Positions 1 through 8,563 of a stretch of DNA of 64,000 nucleotides are shown piece after piece; positions within the stretch are counted from its first letter, which is position 1, and each line of letters opens with the position of its first letter. The notes beneath the pieces were generated by a model that worked only from the letters and a program-made list of their open reading frames with translations, did not search any database and had not been told where the DNA came from. Location of the stretch: NCBI RefSeq assembly GCF_021735935.1, contig NZ_WMDZ01000001.1, positions 248,001 through 312,000 on the forward strand. Direction: 5' to 3'. Source of the stretch: Sulfitobacter sp. M39. GTDB lineage: Bacteria > Pseudomonadota > Alphaproteobacteria > Rhodobacterales > Rhodobacteraceae. A program made the position numbers and the translations under genes.

Positions 1-1729
1 GGTTCTCGTTAGGTAGTTCGATGCCAATCACGCTGCGGCCCGGCACGGTGGACACACGCGCCGACAATGCCGCCATAGAGCGCGCGATATCGTCCGCCAG
101 ACCGATCACACGGCTCGCCTTGAGGCCCGGAGCCGGTTCCAGTTCGTACATGGTGACAACGGGGCCCGGACGAACAGCGACGATTTCACCCTTCACGCCA
201 TAGTCATCCAGCACGTTTTCCAGCATGCGCGCGTTTTCTTCCAGCGCGTCGTCGCTCAGGTGCAGACGTTCGACATTATCCGGGCTTTCCAGCAGGTTCA
301 GCGGCGGCAGTTCAAATCCGGGATGCGTGTCTTCAAAGGTCAGCGCAGGCTGTGCCTCGGCCTGAGCCTGTTTGCTGGGATGTACCGGTTTGCGCATCTG
401 CGGCTGCACCACCTTGCGCGGCTGAGCCACGGGGATCTGCATGGCCGGTTCCCGCTCTGCCTCTTGCAGTGGCAGGTGGCTATCGGTCATCGGTTCATCA
501 TCCAGAACCGCCATATCTGCATCATGATCCGGTTCGGAGGGGGTAAGCTCGAGCACGGGGCGTTCCGCGACCAAAGGTGCACGGCTCGCGGTTAAAGGCG
601 GCTCCGCCCGAGTAGGGGAGGGGGCCGGCGCACCGGTCAAGGGCGGCTCTTCGCGGCGGGCACCACGGGCGGTGGTATCCAGCAGCAGCGGATCAGGGCC
701 ACGGCCGCGACCACGGGTCAAGGGGGCGGTGGTCGCCGTATGCACAGCCCCACCGGTACGCACGCGGCTTTTAATCACATCGGCAATCTTGGATTTGATA
801 CGGTCGCTGCTGGGGGCTTCGTCCAGTTCGGGTTCAGCCCATGTTTCGACCAGTTCAGGTTCCGGCAGCGGGTCGGCGCGTTTGACCAGCGTCGGCATTT
901 TCGACAGGAGGCCGGTTTTTGGCGCAGGTGCAGGCGCATCACTATAGGCCAGTTCGTCGTCATAGTACCCTTGGCTGGCGGCGAATTCCGCGTTCTCCTC
1001 GGCCTCGACCCGGTTGCGTTCGCGGCGTTCAAGCTGGCGGGCCTGAATGCCCTGCGCGGCGGCAACCGCCCCCGACGCACCACGCCCCAGAAGGGTCATC
1101 AATCCGGCATAAGCCATGATCAGCCCGACCAGCATGAAGCGGAACAGACGTTGCAGTTCAAGCCGGGTGAAGCCAACAACAAAGGCACCAAAAGCAAGGA
1201 TCGCCACGCCCATCAACAGCGACATCAGCTTGATCGTAAAGGTCGACCCGATCGGCAGGACGGTCAGGATCACGCCCATAACCGTGTCGCCAAACAGCCC
1301 GCCTAGCCCAAAACTATGGGTTTGCAGCCAAGCCGCATCTGGCGTCAGCGTCGCCCCGTAGATCGAACACAAGGCGACGGCAATCGGGGCAAAGATCAAA
1401 CGGCCCACGGCGCGCTCCTCGCCGCGGTGCAGGGCAAATCGTGCGCCCCAGGCCAGCAGGATTGCCGCGACAGACCACGCGCCCCAACCCACGATCATGA
1501 ACAAAGGCGCGGCCAGCGACGCGCCCATGCGCCCCAGCCAGTTCTGCACCGGCGCATCGGTAGAGACCATAAAGTTGGGATCGTCAGGGGTGTAGCTGCC
1601 GATCATCATGGCGGCCATAAGGCCCAGGGCGATCAGCCCGAGGCCCAGCAGCTCCTTGCCGCGTTTTTCGATCGCTTCGGCCATGTTGGTGTCTAGCAAA
1701 GGGTCGCGCCCACGTGTCTGATATGCCAT
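1..1729 (-). CDS. ftsK: DNA translocase FtsK, N-terminal part (runs off window)
   Basis: FtsK pumps chromosomal DNA through the division septum and coordinates dimer resolution. The 576 visible codons begin MAYQTRGRDPLLDTNMAE and continue with about four hydrophobic membrane segments (roughly residues 25-185). A long Pro/Ala/Glu-rich linker follows (about 230-460). The last visible part, near residues 480-576, is the start of the conserved alpha domain, ending around SVIGIELPNE. The RecA-like motor with its Walker motifs and the DNA-reading gamma domain lie beyond the left edge. The start is set by a GAGGGA Shine-Dalgarno about 8 bases upstream. The gene follows the aminotransferase by only 17 bases and is probably cotranscribed with it. 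Identification rests on topology and the alpha-domain sequence. Confidence 0.9.
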   Translation of the reverse strand, partial: MAYQTRGRDPLLDTNMAEAIEKRGKELLGLGLIALGLMAAMMIGSYTPDDPNFMVSTDAPVQNWLGRMGASLAAPLFMIVGWGAWSVAAILLAWGARFALHRGEERAVGRLIFAPIAVALCSIYGATLTPDAAWLQTHSFGLGGLFGDTVMGVILTVLPIGSTFTIKLMSLLMGVAILAFGAFVVGFTRLELQRLFRFMLVGLIMAYAGLMTLLGRGASGAVAAAQGIQARQLERRERNRVEAEENAEFAASQGYYDDELAYSDAPAPAPKTGLLSKMPTLVKRADPLPEPELVETWAEPELDEAPSSDRIKSKIADVIKSRVRTGGAVHTATTAPLTRGRGRGPDPLLLDTTARGARREEPPLTGAPAPSPTRAEPPLTASRAPLVAERPVLELTPSEPDHDADMAVLDDEPMTDSHLPLQEAEREPAMQIPVAQPRKVVQPQMRKPVHPSKQAQAEAQPALTFEDTHPGFELPPLNLLESPDNVERLHLSDDALEENARMLENVLDDYGVKGEIVAVRPGPVVTMYELEPAPGLKASRVIGLADDIARSMAALSARVSTVPGRSVIGIELPNEN

Positions 1730-1746
1730 TGCTCTGATCCCTCGTC

Positions 1747-2931
1747 TTATTCTGGATAGAGACAGCGGCGGATCGCTTCGATCCCGCGCGTTGTCTCTTC
1801 TTTTGCGGCGACCATCGCCACCCGAATATATTGTTTCCCGGGGTTTTCGCCGTTCACGCTTTGCGCCAGATAGCCGCCCGGCAGCACCCGCACGCCGGTC
1901 TCACGCCAAAGTTTCAGCGCCGCAGCTTCGTCGTCTTCCACCGGCAGCCACAAAAAGAACCCTGCCTCGGGGCTTTGGTACCCGGGGACGTTGCCGAGAA
2001 TACGGTCGGCGACCTCGTACTTTTCGATGTAAAGCGCGCGGTTCTCGGCCACATGGGCTTCGTCGTCCCAGACCGCAGCCGACGCCGCTTGCAGTGGCAA
2101 CGGCAGCGGTGCACCAGCATAGTTCCGCAGCTGCTTGATCTCGCGCATGGTATTGGCACCCGAGGCGACAAAGCCGGACCGCAGCCCGGGCAGGTTCGAC
2201 CGTTTCGACAGCGAATGGAAAATAACCACTCGATCCGGATCAGCGCCGACCTCTTGCGCGACCTGCAACGCACCGACGGGCGGCGTGTCGCGGTAGATTT
2301 CGGAATAGCATTCATCCGCGAAAATTTTGAAATCGTATTTTTCCGCCAGCGCGATCAGATCGGCCCAATACGCACGGGTGGCCACGGCCCCCTGCGGGTT
2401 GGCGGGCGAGCAGATATAGGCCGCGGTGGTCCGGTTCAGTACATCTTCGGGCAGGCTGGCAAAATCGGGCAGATGCCCTGTTTCGCGCGTAGCAGGCACC
2501 ATCACCGGATCAGCGGCACCGGAAATCGCGGCGATCATATAGACCTGATAGAACGGGTTCGGCATCAGAATGGCGGGCTTCTGGCCATTCTTTGTCTCGG
2601 GACAAGTCGCCATGACGGCGTTGTACAGTCCTTCGCGGGTGCCGTTCAGCGGCATCACCTGCGTGTCCGCATCCACATCCACACCGTAGCGCCGTTTCAT
2701 CCATCCGGCAATCGCGCCGCGCAACTGGGGCGTGCCGTCATTGGCGGGGTAGCTGTTAAATCCGGCGGCATTTTCGGAGATCACATCGGTGACCCATGCC
2801 GGAAAAGCATGTTTCGGCTCGCCAATCGTCATGTGGATCGGCGTGCCACCGCCTTCATGCGCATCAAGCAATGCGCGCAGGCGCGGCCACGCGTGGGCCG
2901 GAAGGTTCGAAAACCGCTCGGGGTACATCAT
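1747..2931 (-). CDS. PLP-dependent class I/II aminotransferase (DapC-like)
   Basis: A 394-residue fold-type I aminotransferase. The PLP-binding lysine is K243 in SLSKRSNLPGLRSGF. The substrate/PLP motifs PANPQG (about 177-182) and FADECYSE (about 204-211) are in place, as is the MTIGEP segment near the N-terminus. In alphaproteobacteria this subfamily is often annotated as N-succinyldiaminopimelate aminotransferase, which would place it in lysine and peptidoglycan precursor synthesis. Sequence alone does not prove the substrate. Two adjacent ATGs (2931 and 2928) are possible starts. It lies directly upstream of ftsK and about 107 bases downstream of the amidase gene, all on the minus strand. 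Confidence 0.85.
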   Translation of the reverse strand: MMYPERFSNLPAHAWPRLRALLDAHEGGGTPIHMTIGEPKHAFPAWVTDVISENAAGFNSYPANDGTPQLRGAIAGWMKRRYGVDVDADTQVMPLNGTREGLYNAVMATCPETKNGQKPAILMPNPFYQVYMIAAISGAADPVMVPATRETGHLPDFASLPEDVLNRTTAAYICSPANPQGAVATRAYWADLIALAEKYDFKIFADECYSEIYRDTPPVGALQVAQEVGADPDRVVIFHSLSKRSNLPGLRSGFVASGANTMREIKQLRNYAGAPLPLPLQAASAAVWDDEAHVAENRALYIEKYEVADRILGNVPGYQSPEAGFFLWLPVEDDEAAALKLWRETGVRVLPGGYLAQSVNGENPGKQYIRVAMVAAKEETTRGIEAIRRCLYPE

Positions 2932-2988
2932 TTCACTGCCTCGGGTTCGGGATCATTCACGCCCCGTTTGTTCCAGAGTACCCAAGGG

Positions 2989-3026
2989 CTTGCCCCGCGT
3001 CCAGACATTGCAGGACGCAGGGCAAG
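2989..3026 (-). other. Large 14-bp stem-loop between amidase and aminotransferase genes
   Basis: Two 14-base arms (2989-3002 and 3013-3026) pair completely on the minus strand with one G-U wobble, around a 10-base loop. There is no T-tract afterwards, so this is not a standard intrinsic terminator. It lies 11 bases after the amidase stop and about 58 bases before the aminotransferase start. It could stabilise the upstream mRNA end, act as a Rho-assisted terminator or be an attenuator. Confidence 0.5.
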
Positions 3027-3037
3027 GTTTGTGTCAT

Positions 3038-4366
3038 TTAGGCCAATGCCTCTTCGGCGGCTGCGGCAATGCGCAGCAGGTGCTCTTCGCCAAAGGGCTG
3101 GCCCATCAGCATGATCCCGCAGGATGGGGTGCCCGTGGGCAGGGTCACCGCCGCCAGCCCCATAAGATTCCCGATACGCGTGTTGCGCAGGGTCATGAGG
3201 TTGGCCGAGACGTAATAGTCATGCTCGGCTTCCAGCCGGTCCAGCTTGGGGGGTAACAGCGGTGCGGTGGGGATCAGCACCGCGTCATAGCCCGCCACAG
3301 CTTTCACATAGGCCGCGCGGATCTGGTCGATCTTGGCCCAGGCTGCCACATAATCGGGGCCGGAGTGGGATTTACCCAGACGGAACCTTTCAAGGATTTC
3401 GCCGTACATCGCATCCGGGTTCGCCTCGATCACGTCGCGCCACAGGCCGTAGGCTTCGGCGGTGTAAAGGCACCCGCTCAGCGGCATCGCCTCTTTGATC
3501 GGGTCGAAATCGATGTCCTCGATCACCGCCCCCGCTTCCTTCAGCCGCGCGACGGCATCGTCGAAAGCCGCTGCGGGGGCGTCTTCGATATCGTCGAACG
3601 CCACAGTTCGCAGGATCGCAAAGCGACGCCCTTCGATGTCGGTGCTGCCCATGTCCATCGGCTTGGCCCCTTCGGTGAGCGCCAGCAGCAGGCTCGCATC
3701 CTCGACCGAGCGGCAAAGCGGGCCGACCGTGTCGAACTTGGCAGCCAGCGGCACGGTCCCCTCAAGCGACACACGGCCCGAGGTGGTTTTCAGCCCCACA
3801 AGATCGTTCCACGCGGCAGGCACCCGCACCGATCCGCCGGTATCCGACCCGATCGCCGCCGCCGCCAGACCGAAAGCGACAGAAGCCGCAGCCCCGGACG
3901 ACGACCCGCCCGACACGGCAGCTTCATCGTTCACGCAAGGGGGGGTGGCGGTGCTGGGGTTATATCCGAGCCCCGAAAACGCCAGCTCGCTCATATGGGT
4001 CTTGCCCAGACAGACCAACCCCATCGCGGTGGCATTTGCCAACACGCGCGCGTCGCGGTCCGGCACGCGATCTTTCAGCAGGGCGCTGCCCGCCTCTGTC
4101 GCGATCCCGGCGGTGTCGAACAGGTCTTTCCAGCTGATCGGCACCCCGTCCAGTGGCGACAAGCGCTGCCCCGCACGCGCGCGTTCCCGCGCGGCACCGG
4201 CCTCGGCCAGGGCCCGTTCGGCGGTCACGCGGGCATAGATACGATCCCGCAGGGGGTGGGTGTCGATCGCGTCAAGATAGGTCTGACACAGCACAACAGG
4301 GTCGATCTGGCCGTCCCCGATGCCCCGTCCCAAATCTGCGGCTGTCATGGTTAACCACTCTTGCAT
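3038..4366 (-). CDS. Amidase signature family hydrolase
   Basis: A 442-residue amidase-signature enzyme. The Ser-cisSer-Lys triad is visible: K80 in ISWKD, the cis-serine in GGSSSGAAA (153-161), and nucleophile S179 in GSDTGGSVR. Family members hydrolyse carboxamides or act as GatA of the tRNA amidotransferase. There is no gatB or gatC neighbour, and the length and N-terminus fit a stand-alone amidase better than GatA. The substrate cannot be inferred. The ATG at 4366 precedes a second in-frame methionine six codons in; the upstream GGAAGCAAC sequence favours the first. It is divergent from the ubiquinone-type hydroxylase gene. Confidence 0.88.
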   Translation of the reverse strand: MQEWLTMTAADLGRGIGDGQIDPVVLCQTYLDAIDTHPLRDRIYARVTAERALAEAGAARERARAGQRLSPLDGVPISWKDLFDTAGIATEAGSALLKDRVPDRDARVLANATAMGLVCLGKTHMSELAFSGLGYNPSTATPPCVNDEAAVSGGSSSGAAASVAFGLAAAAIGSDTGGSVRVPAAWNDLVGLKTTSGRVSLEGTVPLAAKFDTVGPLCRSVEDASLLLALTEGAKPMDMGSTDIEGRRFAILRTVAFDDIEDAPAAAFDDAVARLKEAGAVIEDIDFDPIKEAMPLSGCLYTAEAYGLWRDVIEANPDAMYGEILERFRLGKSHSGPDYVAAWAKIDQIRAAYVKAVAGYDAVLIPTAPLLPPKLDRLEAEHDYYVSANLMTLRNTRIGNLMGLAAVTLPTGTPSCGIMLMGQPFGEEHLLRIAAAAEEALA

Positions 4367-4455
4367 GTTGCTTCCTCGAATAATGCTTTGGAAAAGGGAC
4401 GGTAGCGACGCCAGCGCGCATGGACAATCCCTGCTGCACGCCCATATCTAAAGCT

Positions 4456-5682
4456 ATGGATTTTGATACAGATATCGCAATCGTCGGTGGTGGGCTGAAT
4501 GGCCCGACACTTGCCTTGGCTTTGGCGCAGATCGGGCTGCGGGTCACGTTGATAGACAGGCTGCCCGCTGCCACGCGGGAAGATGCGGCGTTTGACGGGC
4601 GATCCTATGCGCTGGCGTTGACCTCGACACGGATGCTGGGGGCGCTCGGGATCTGGGAGGGCGTGAAACCCCACGCGCAACCGATGCTCGAGATCAAAGT
4701 GACGGACGGGCGCGCGGGCGAAGGCCCCTCCCCTTTCTTCATGCATTTCGATCACGCAGAGATCGAAGAAGGGCCAATGGGCCATATGGTCGAGGACCGC
4801 CACCTGCGCCGCGCATTGGCAGAGGCGGTGAGCGCTGACGCCCGGATCACGCGGCTGGACGGCGAAACGGTCATCGCGCAAGACGCCGCCCCGGCGGGCG
4901 CCACCCTGACGTTTGAAGGCGGTAAGACCCTGCGCACGCGTCTGGTGGTCGGCGCGGATGGTCGCGCCTCGGGCACCGCTACGCGGGCGGGAATCAAACG
5001 CATCGGCTGGGATTATGCGCAAACCGCGCTGGTCTGCGCCATCGCCCATGAAAAACCGCATCACGGGGTCGCGCATCAGTTCTTTATGCCCCCCGGTCCG
5101 CTGGCGATCCTGCCGCTGACCGAAAACCGGTCCTCCATCGTCTGGAGCGAGACCGCCGCCAACGCAGCGCATATCCACGCGCTGCCGGACGAGGGATACC
5201 TCGACGTGCTTCGCCCGCGCTTTGGCGATTTTCTGGGCGAGATTTCCCTTGCCGGTGCGCGGTACACTTACCCGCTGAGCCTATCGCTGGCGCATTCGAT
5301 GGTGGCCACGCGCGTAGCGCTGCTGGGGGATGCCGCCCACGGGGTGCACCCGATTGCCGGTCAGGGGTTGAACGCCGGCATGCGCGATGTCGCCGCGCTG
5401 GCAGAGGTGATCGCTGATGCGCAACGGCGCGGGCAGGATGTCGGCAGCATCACAGTGCTCGAGCAATATCAGCTGTGGCGTCGCTTTGATAACACCGCGC
5501 TGGCATTGGCGACGGACAGCTTCAACCGGCTGTTTTCCAACGACAACCCGCTGCTGCGTCTTGCACGTGATGTGGGGATGGCGGCGATTAACGCCCTGCC
5601 CGATGCCCGTCGCGGTTTCATGCGCGAGGCGGCGGGGCTGACGGGCACCCTGCCCCGTCTGATGCAGGGTAAGGCGCTTTAG
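4456..5682 (+). CDS. FAD-dependent UbiH/UbiF/VisC/COQ6-family hydroxylase
   Basis: A 408-residue flavin monooxygenase of the ubiquinone-ring hydroxylase family. The Rossmann dinucleotide motif is at the N-terminus (IAIVGGGLNGPTLALAL). The FAD-ribose GD motif is in the second half (GDAAHGVHPIAGQGLNAG). It probably hydroxylates the ubiquinone precursor ring at the inner membrane; which carbon is hydroxylated cannot be told. The frame is open from an ATG at 4420, but homologues begin near MDFDTDIAIVGGG. I therefore prefer 4456, although no good ribosome-binding site is visible for either start. Confidence 0.88.
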   Translation: MDFDTDIAIVGGGLNGPTLALALAQIGLRVTLIDRLPAATREDAAFDGRSYALALTSTRMLGALGIWEGVKPHAQPMLEIKVTDGRAGEGPSPFFMHFDHAEIEEGPMGHMVEDRHLRRALAEAVSADARITRLDGETVIAQDAAPAGATLTFEGGKTLRTRLVVGADGRASGTATRAGIKRIGWDYAQTALVCAIAHEKPHHGVAHQFFMPPGPLAILPLTENRSSIVWSETAANAAHIHALPDEGYLDVLRPRFGDFLGEISLAGARYTYPLSLSLAHSMVATRVALLGDAAHGVHPIAGQGLNAGMRDVAALAEVIADAQRRGQDVGSITVLEQYQLWRRFDNTALALATDSFNRLFSNDNPLLRLARDVGMAAINALPDARRGFMREAAGLTGTLPRLMQGKAL

Positions 5683-5704
5683 GAGGCCGCCTACCCCCGC
5701 CGTG

Positions 5705-5890
5705 TCAGTCGATAACCCGCGCTTCGTCCACCAGCATCACGGGGATACCGTTGCGGATCGGATAGGCAAGACCGGCCGCGTCCGAGATCAGCTCTTGCTT
5801 GTCGGCGTCATAGGTCAGGCGCATCTGCGTGCGGGGGCAAATCAGCGCCTCTAGCATGCGGCGGTCGAATGGTATCTCTTCGGCGTTCAA
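5705..5890 (-). CDS. Trm112/UPF0434 family small protein
   Basis: A 61-residue protein with the Trm112-like pattern: ALICP near residue 15, then [25 protein letters not shown]. That AYPI(R)xGIPVML ending is diagnostic of UPF0434. Bacterial members are small zinc-ribbon-like proteins of unsettled function; eukaryotic Trm112 activates methyltransferases. Only one cysteine (C18) remains here, so a full Cys4 zinc site is absent. The ATG overlaps the stop of the LON-domain gene by 4 bases, indicating translational coupling. Confidence 0.85.
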   Translation of the reverse strand: MNAEEIPFDRRMLEALICPRTQMRLTYDADKQELISDAAGLAYPIRNGIPVMLVDEARVID

Positions 5891-6531
5891 TTCATCATCT
5901 CCCCTTCTTGACCACCCCGCAGGGTGTATTCGATCAACGTCAGCAACGTCTCGCGTCGGGTAGAGAGGGATGGTGCCTCAAGCAAGGCCTGTTTGTCTTC
6001 GCAGTCAAGATCCAGCATCATCGACAGTGAATTGATCAACAGTTCATCGTCGGCCTCTTGCAACGTATCCCAATCTGCCGACAGGTTACGCGCGTCGAAG
6101 TAACGGCCAAGCGTGTTCAGAAAATTATCGCGGTCGAAACTGCTGTCCTGTTCATCCTTGCCCAGATCGCGTTCAAACCCGTCCCAGTTGACATCGCAAC
6201 GGCGGTAGGGCGCGAAGCCTTCGACCTCTTTCACCACCCGAAAACGCGAGATCCCCGCGAGGGTGATCATATAGCGCCCGTCCTCTGTCTCGGAGAACTG
6301 GGTGATCCGCCCTGCGCAGCCGATGGTTTGCAGCCCCGGACCGTCGCGCCCCGGCACCACATTGGGCTGCACCATGCCGATCAACCTCCCCGGCGTTTTC
6401 AGACTGTCTTCGATCATCTGCAGATAGCGCGGTTCAAAGATGTGCAGCGGCAACCGCGAGCGCGGTAGCAGCAATGCGCCCGACAACGGGAAGATCGCGA
6501 TTGTGTCTGGCAGGTCCGATTGCTGTATCAT
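5887..6531 (-). CDS. LON peptidase substrate-binding domain protein
   Basis: A 214-residue stand-alone LON N-terminal (substrate-binding) domain. It has the start-proximal [20 protein letters not shown] and the following [11 protein letters not shown] that define the domain. No AAA+ or Ser-Lys protease domain follows, so this is an adaptor-like protein and not Lon itself. It is the middle member of a minus-strand run with the CnoX-like thioredoxin upstream (about 27 bases away) and the Trm112-like gene downstream (4-base overlap). Its function is not established. The tight linkage with a chaperone-type thioredoxin suggests a protein-quality role. Confidence 0.87.
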   Translation of the reverse strand: MIQQSDLPDTIAIFPLSGALLLPRSRLPLHIFEPRYLQMIEDSLKTPGRLIGMVQPNVVPGRDGPGLQTIGCAGRITQFSETEDGRYMITLAGISRFRVVKEVEGFAPYRRCDVNWDGFERDLGKDEQDSSFDRDNFLNTLGRYFDARNLSADWDTLQEADDELLINSLSMMLDLDCEDKQALLEAPSLSTRRETLLTLIEYTLRGGQEGEMMN

Positions 6532-6558
6532 GATAGCATACCTAGGGCGCGCACAGCC

Positions 6559-7479
6559 TTATGCAAATATCATAGAGCTAAGTTTACGACGACCATTCAG
6601 CGCAATCGGATCATTGGGTTTCAACGCCTCGAAAATGGTGAACAATTGCGTCTTGGCGGCCCCGTCATTCCATTCACGATCCTTGCCGAAAAGCGTCAGC
6701 AGTTGATCCACAGCGGCTTGCGTGTCGCCATGCGCATAAAGCGCCTGCGCCAGATCGAAACGCGCCTGTATGTCATCAGGATTGGCATCCACCGCCGCCT
6801 GAAGCTCTGCCACGGGGCCCGCATCGGCTGCCTGTCGTGCCAGTTGAAGCTGCGCATGCGCGGCCTCAAGCTCGGGCGTTTTCGAGATTTCGATGGGTGC
6901 GCCGTTCAGATGCGCCTCGGCCTGATCAAGCTGATCCAGCGCGATATAGGCACGCACCATCCCACCATAAGCACCGGCGTGGTTCGGGTCTTCGCCCAGG
7001 ATCGCGGCAAAGGTATCAAGCGCGTCTTGCGCCGCCCCTTCAGCCAGCATGTCATCCGCCGCGGCCACGGCCTCGGACAGTTCTTCCCCAGGGGCTTCGC
7101 CGCCGCCCGCTTTGATCACGCGGTCGATGAACGCCTTGATCTCGGACTGTGGCAGGGCCCCTTGAAACCCGTCAACCGGCTGGCCCTTGAAGAAAGCATA
7201 AACGGTCGGGATCGACTGGATCTGCAACTGGCCTGCGATCTGTTGGGCCTCGTCAACGTTGATCTTGACCATCTTGACCGCGCCTTTGGCAGCGCGCACC
7301 GCGTCTTCAAGCATCGGGCCAAGGGTCTTACACGGGCCGCACCACGGGGCCCAGAAATCGACAATCACCGGCACCGTTTGCGATGCCTCGACAACATCAG
7401 CCATGAAGGTCGCTTCGCTCGTGTCTTTGATCAGATCGGCATCACCGGCACCGGCGGGGGAAAGGTTCAAATCCATCAT
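6559..7479 (-). CDS. Thioredoxin-TPR co-chaperone, CnoX/YbbN family
   Basis: A 306-residue protein with an N-terminal thioredoxin domain (about 15-120) and a C-terminal helical TPR region (about 140-300). The WCGPC active site (C47, C50) is intact, so unlike E. coli CnoX (SXXC motif) it may keep oxidoreductase activity. Family members hold or repair proteins under oxidative stress and pass them to GroEL. Two adjacent methionines start the frame at 7479. It lies 53 bases downstream of the exonuclease III gene and upstream of the LON-domain gene on the same strand, forming a likely stress and repair unit. Confidence 0.9.
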   Translation of the reverse strand: MMDLNLSPAGAGDADLIKDTSEATFMADVVEASQTVPVIVDFWAPWCGPCKTLGPMLEDAVRAAKGAVKMVKINVDEAQQIAGQLQIQSIPTVYAFFKGQPVDGFQGALPQSEIKAFIDRVIKAGGGEAPGEELSEAVAAADDMLAEGAAQDALDTFAAILGEDPNHAGAYGGMVRAYIALDQLDQAEAHLNGAPIEISKTPELEAAHAQLQLARQAADAGPVAELQAAVDANPDDIQARFDLAQALYAHGDTQAAVDQLLTLFGKDREWNDGAAKTQLFTIFEALKPNDPIALNGRRKLSSMIFA

Positions 7480-7531
7480 ATCAAAATCCTCGCTTGGGGT
7501 TGCCCTTTATATGAGGGCGCGTCTGTCTATT

Positions 7532-8320
7532 TCAAAGGTCGAATGTTGCAAAGACAGGCGCGTGGTCGCTGGGCTTTTCCCAACCACGGGCGTCGCGCAA
7601 CACGCGGCTGGAATGTGCCGCGCCCGAGATATCGGGCGTTGCCCAGACGTGATCCAGTCGGCGGCCCTTGTCTGCCGCATCCCAATCCTTGGCGCGGTAG
7701 GACCACCAGCTGTACAGGTTGCCCTGCGGGATATCCTGCCGTGTTACGTCAACAAAACCACCGGCGTCCTGCGTTTCGGCCAGCTTTTCGACCTCTATCG
7801 GGGTGTGGCTCACGACCTTGAGCAGCTTCTTGTGATCCCAGACGTCATCCTCGCGCGGTGCGATGTTCAGGTCGCCTACCAGAATGGATTTCTCGGGTTT
7901 GTTGCCGTGGAACCAGTCGCGCATGTCCGCCAGATAATCGAGCTTCTGGCCGAATTTCTCGTTCACCTCGCGGTCGGGCACGTCGCCGCCAGCGGGCACA
8001 TAGAAGTTATGCACCGTCACCCCGTTTTCGAGCTTTGCCGCAACATGGCGCGCGTGGCCCAGCGTTGCAAAGTCTTGATCACCGGCATCCACCAAGGGCA
8101 AGCGCGACAGGATTGCCACACCATTGTATCCTTTTTGCCCGCGCGCCACCATGTGGGTGTAGCCCGCTTCGATGAAGGCCGCGGTGGGGATTTTGTCGAC
8201 CGGGCTTTTACATTCCTGCAAGCACAGCACATCCGGCCCGTGTTCGGCCAGCAGCTTGAGCACAATCGGTTCGCGCAACCGGACAGAGTTGATATTCCAT
8301 GTGGCCAGCGTGAAAGGCAT
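7532..8320 (-). CDS. xthA: Exodeoxyribonuclease III
   Basis: A 262-residue member of the endonuclease/exonuclease/phosphatase superfamily that incises abasic sites in base-excision repair. It begins MPFTLATWNINSVRLR (metal-binding Asn). It contains LCLQECK (catalytic Glu), the SILVGDLNIAPRE motif and the C-terminal SDHAPVFATF with the catalytic Asp-His pair. Length matches the family (about 260). It is the first gene of the minus-strand run leading into the CnoX-like gene, with about 240 bases of non-coding DNA upstream. Confidence 0.93.
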   Translation of the reverse strand: MPFTLATWNINSVRLREPIVLKLLAEHGPDVLCLQECKSPVDKIPTAAFIEAGYTHMVARGQKGYNGVAILSRLPLVDAGDQDFATLGHARHVAAKLENGVTVHNFYVPAGGDVPDREVNEKFGQKLDYLADMRDWFHGNKPEKSILVGDLNIAPREDDVWDHKKLLKVVSHTPIEVEKLAETQDAGGFVDVTRQDIPQGNLYSWWSYRAKDWDAADKGRRLDHVWATPDISGAAHSSRVLRDARGWEKPSDHAPVFATFDL

Positions 8321-8411
8321 GAGGCAGCTCCCTTGGGTCAGATCGCGCGCACCCTACCGCGAAATGCGCGGCGTCCACCATGCCGAAATCCGGGGACTTC
8401 CGGGCTGCGGA

Positions 8412-8439
8412 CAAAAAAAGACCGGGCACAAGGGCCCGG
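8412..8439 (-). terminator. Intrinsic terminator downstream of the response regulator
   Basis: Read on the minus strand, CCGGGC and GCCCGG form a 6-bp stem with a 6-base loop (8422-8439), followed at once by TCTTTTTTT. This is a classical Rho-independent terminator. It lies about 125 bases past the stop of the response-regulator gene, leaving an unusually long structured 3' region before it. Confidence 0.85.
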
Positions 8440-8560
8440 CCTAGTCCAACAGGGAGGTATGTATCATTTCCCGGATACAAACTTCGGGTTCAAACCGATC
8501 GACGGGTCATGAAAACCCCGTCTCTCGCAGGAATAACCAGCGGTACCTTATTCGGTTCCA
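8412..8560 (-). ncRNA. Candidate 3'-UTR small RNA after the response regulator
   Basis: The roughly 125 bases between the regulator stop and its terminator fold into successive perfect stems on the minus strand: arms 8548-8553/8531-8536, arms 8517-8522/8501-8506 and arms 8474-8478/8461-8465. A stretch with CCTCCC (8452-8457, complement of a Shine-Dalgarno) follows before the terminator. Structured stems, an anti-SD single-stranded patch and a U-rich terminator end are the usual make-up of 3'-UTR-derived sRNAs. There is no coding gene in this stretch. This is inference from structure only. Confidence 0.35.
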
Positions 8561-8563
8561 CAA

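Noticed and set aside
1831..3114. A 427-codon plus-strand frame opposite the aminotransferase
   Set aside because: No recognisable domain; the minus strand encodes a complete aminotransferase with its PLP lysine.
8459..8512. A 17-codon plus-strand frame (MYHFPDTNFGF...) after GGGAGG
   Set aside because: The Shine-Dalgarno-like GGAGG is only about one base from the ATG, too close to work; the stretch is better explained as the regulator's structured 3' region on the minus strand.
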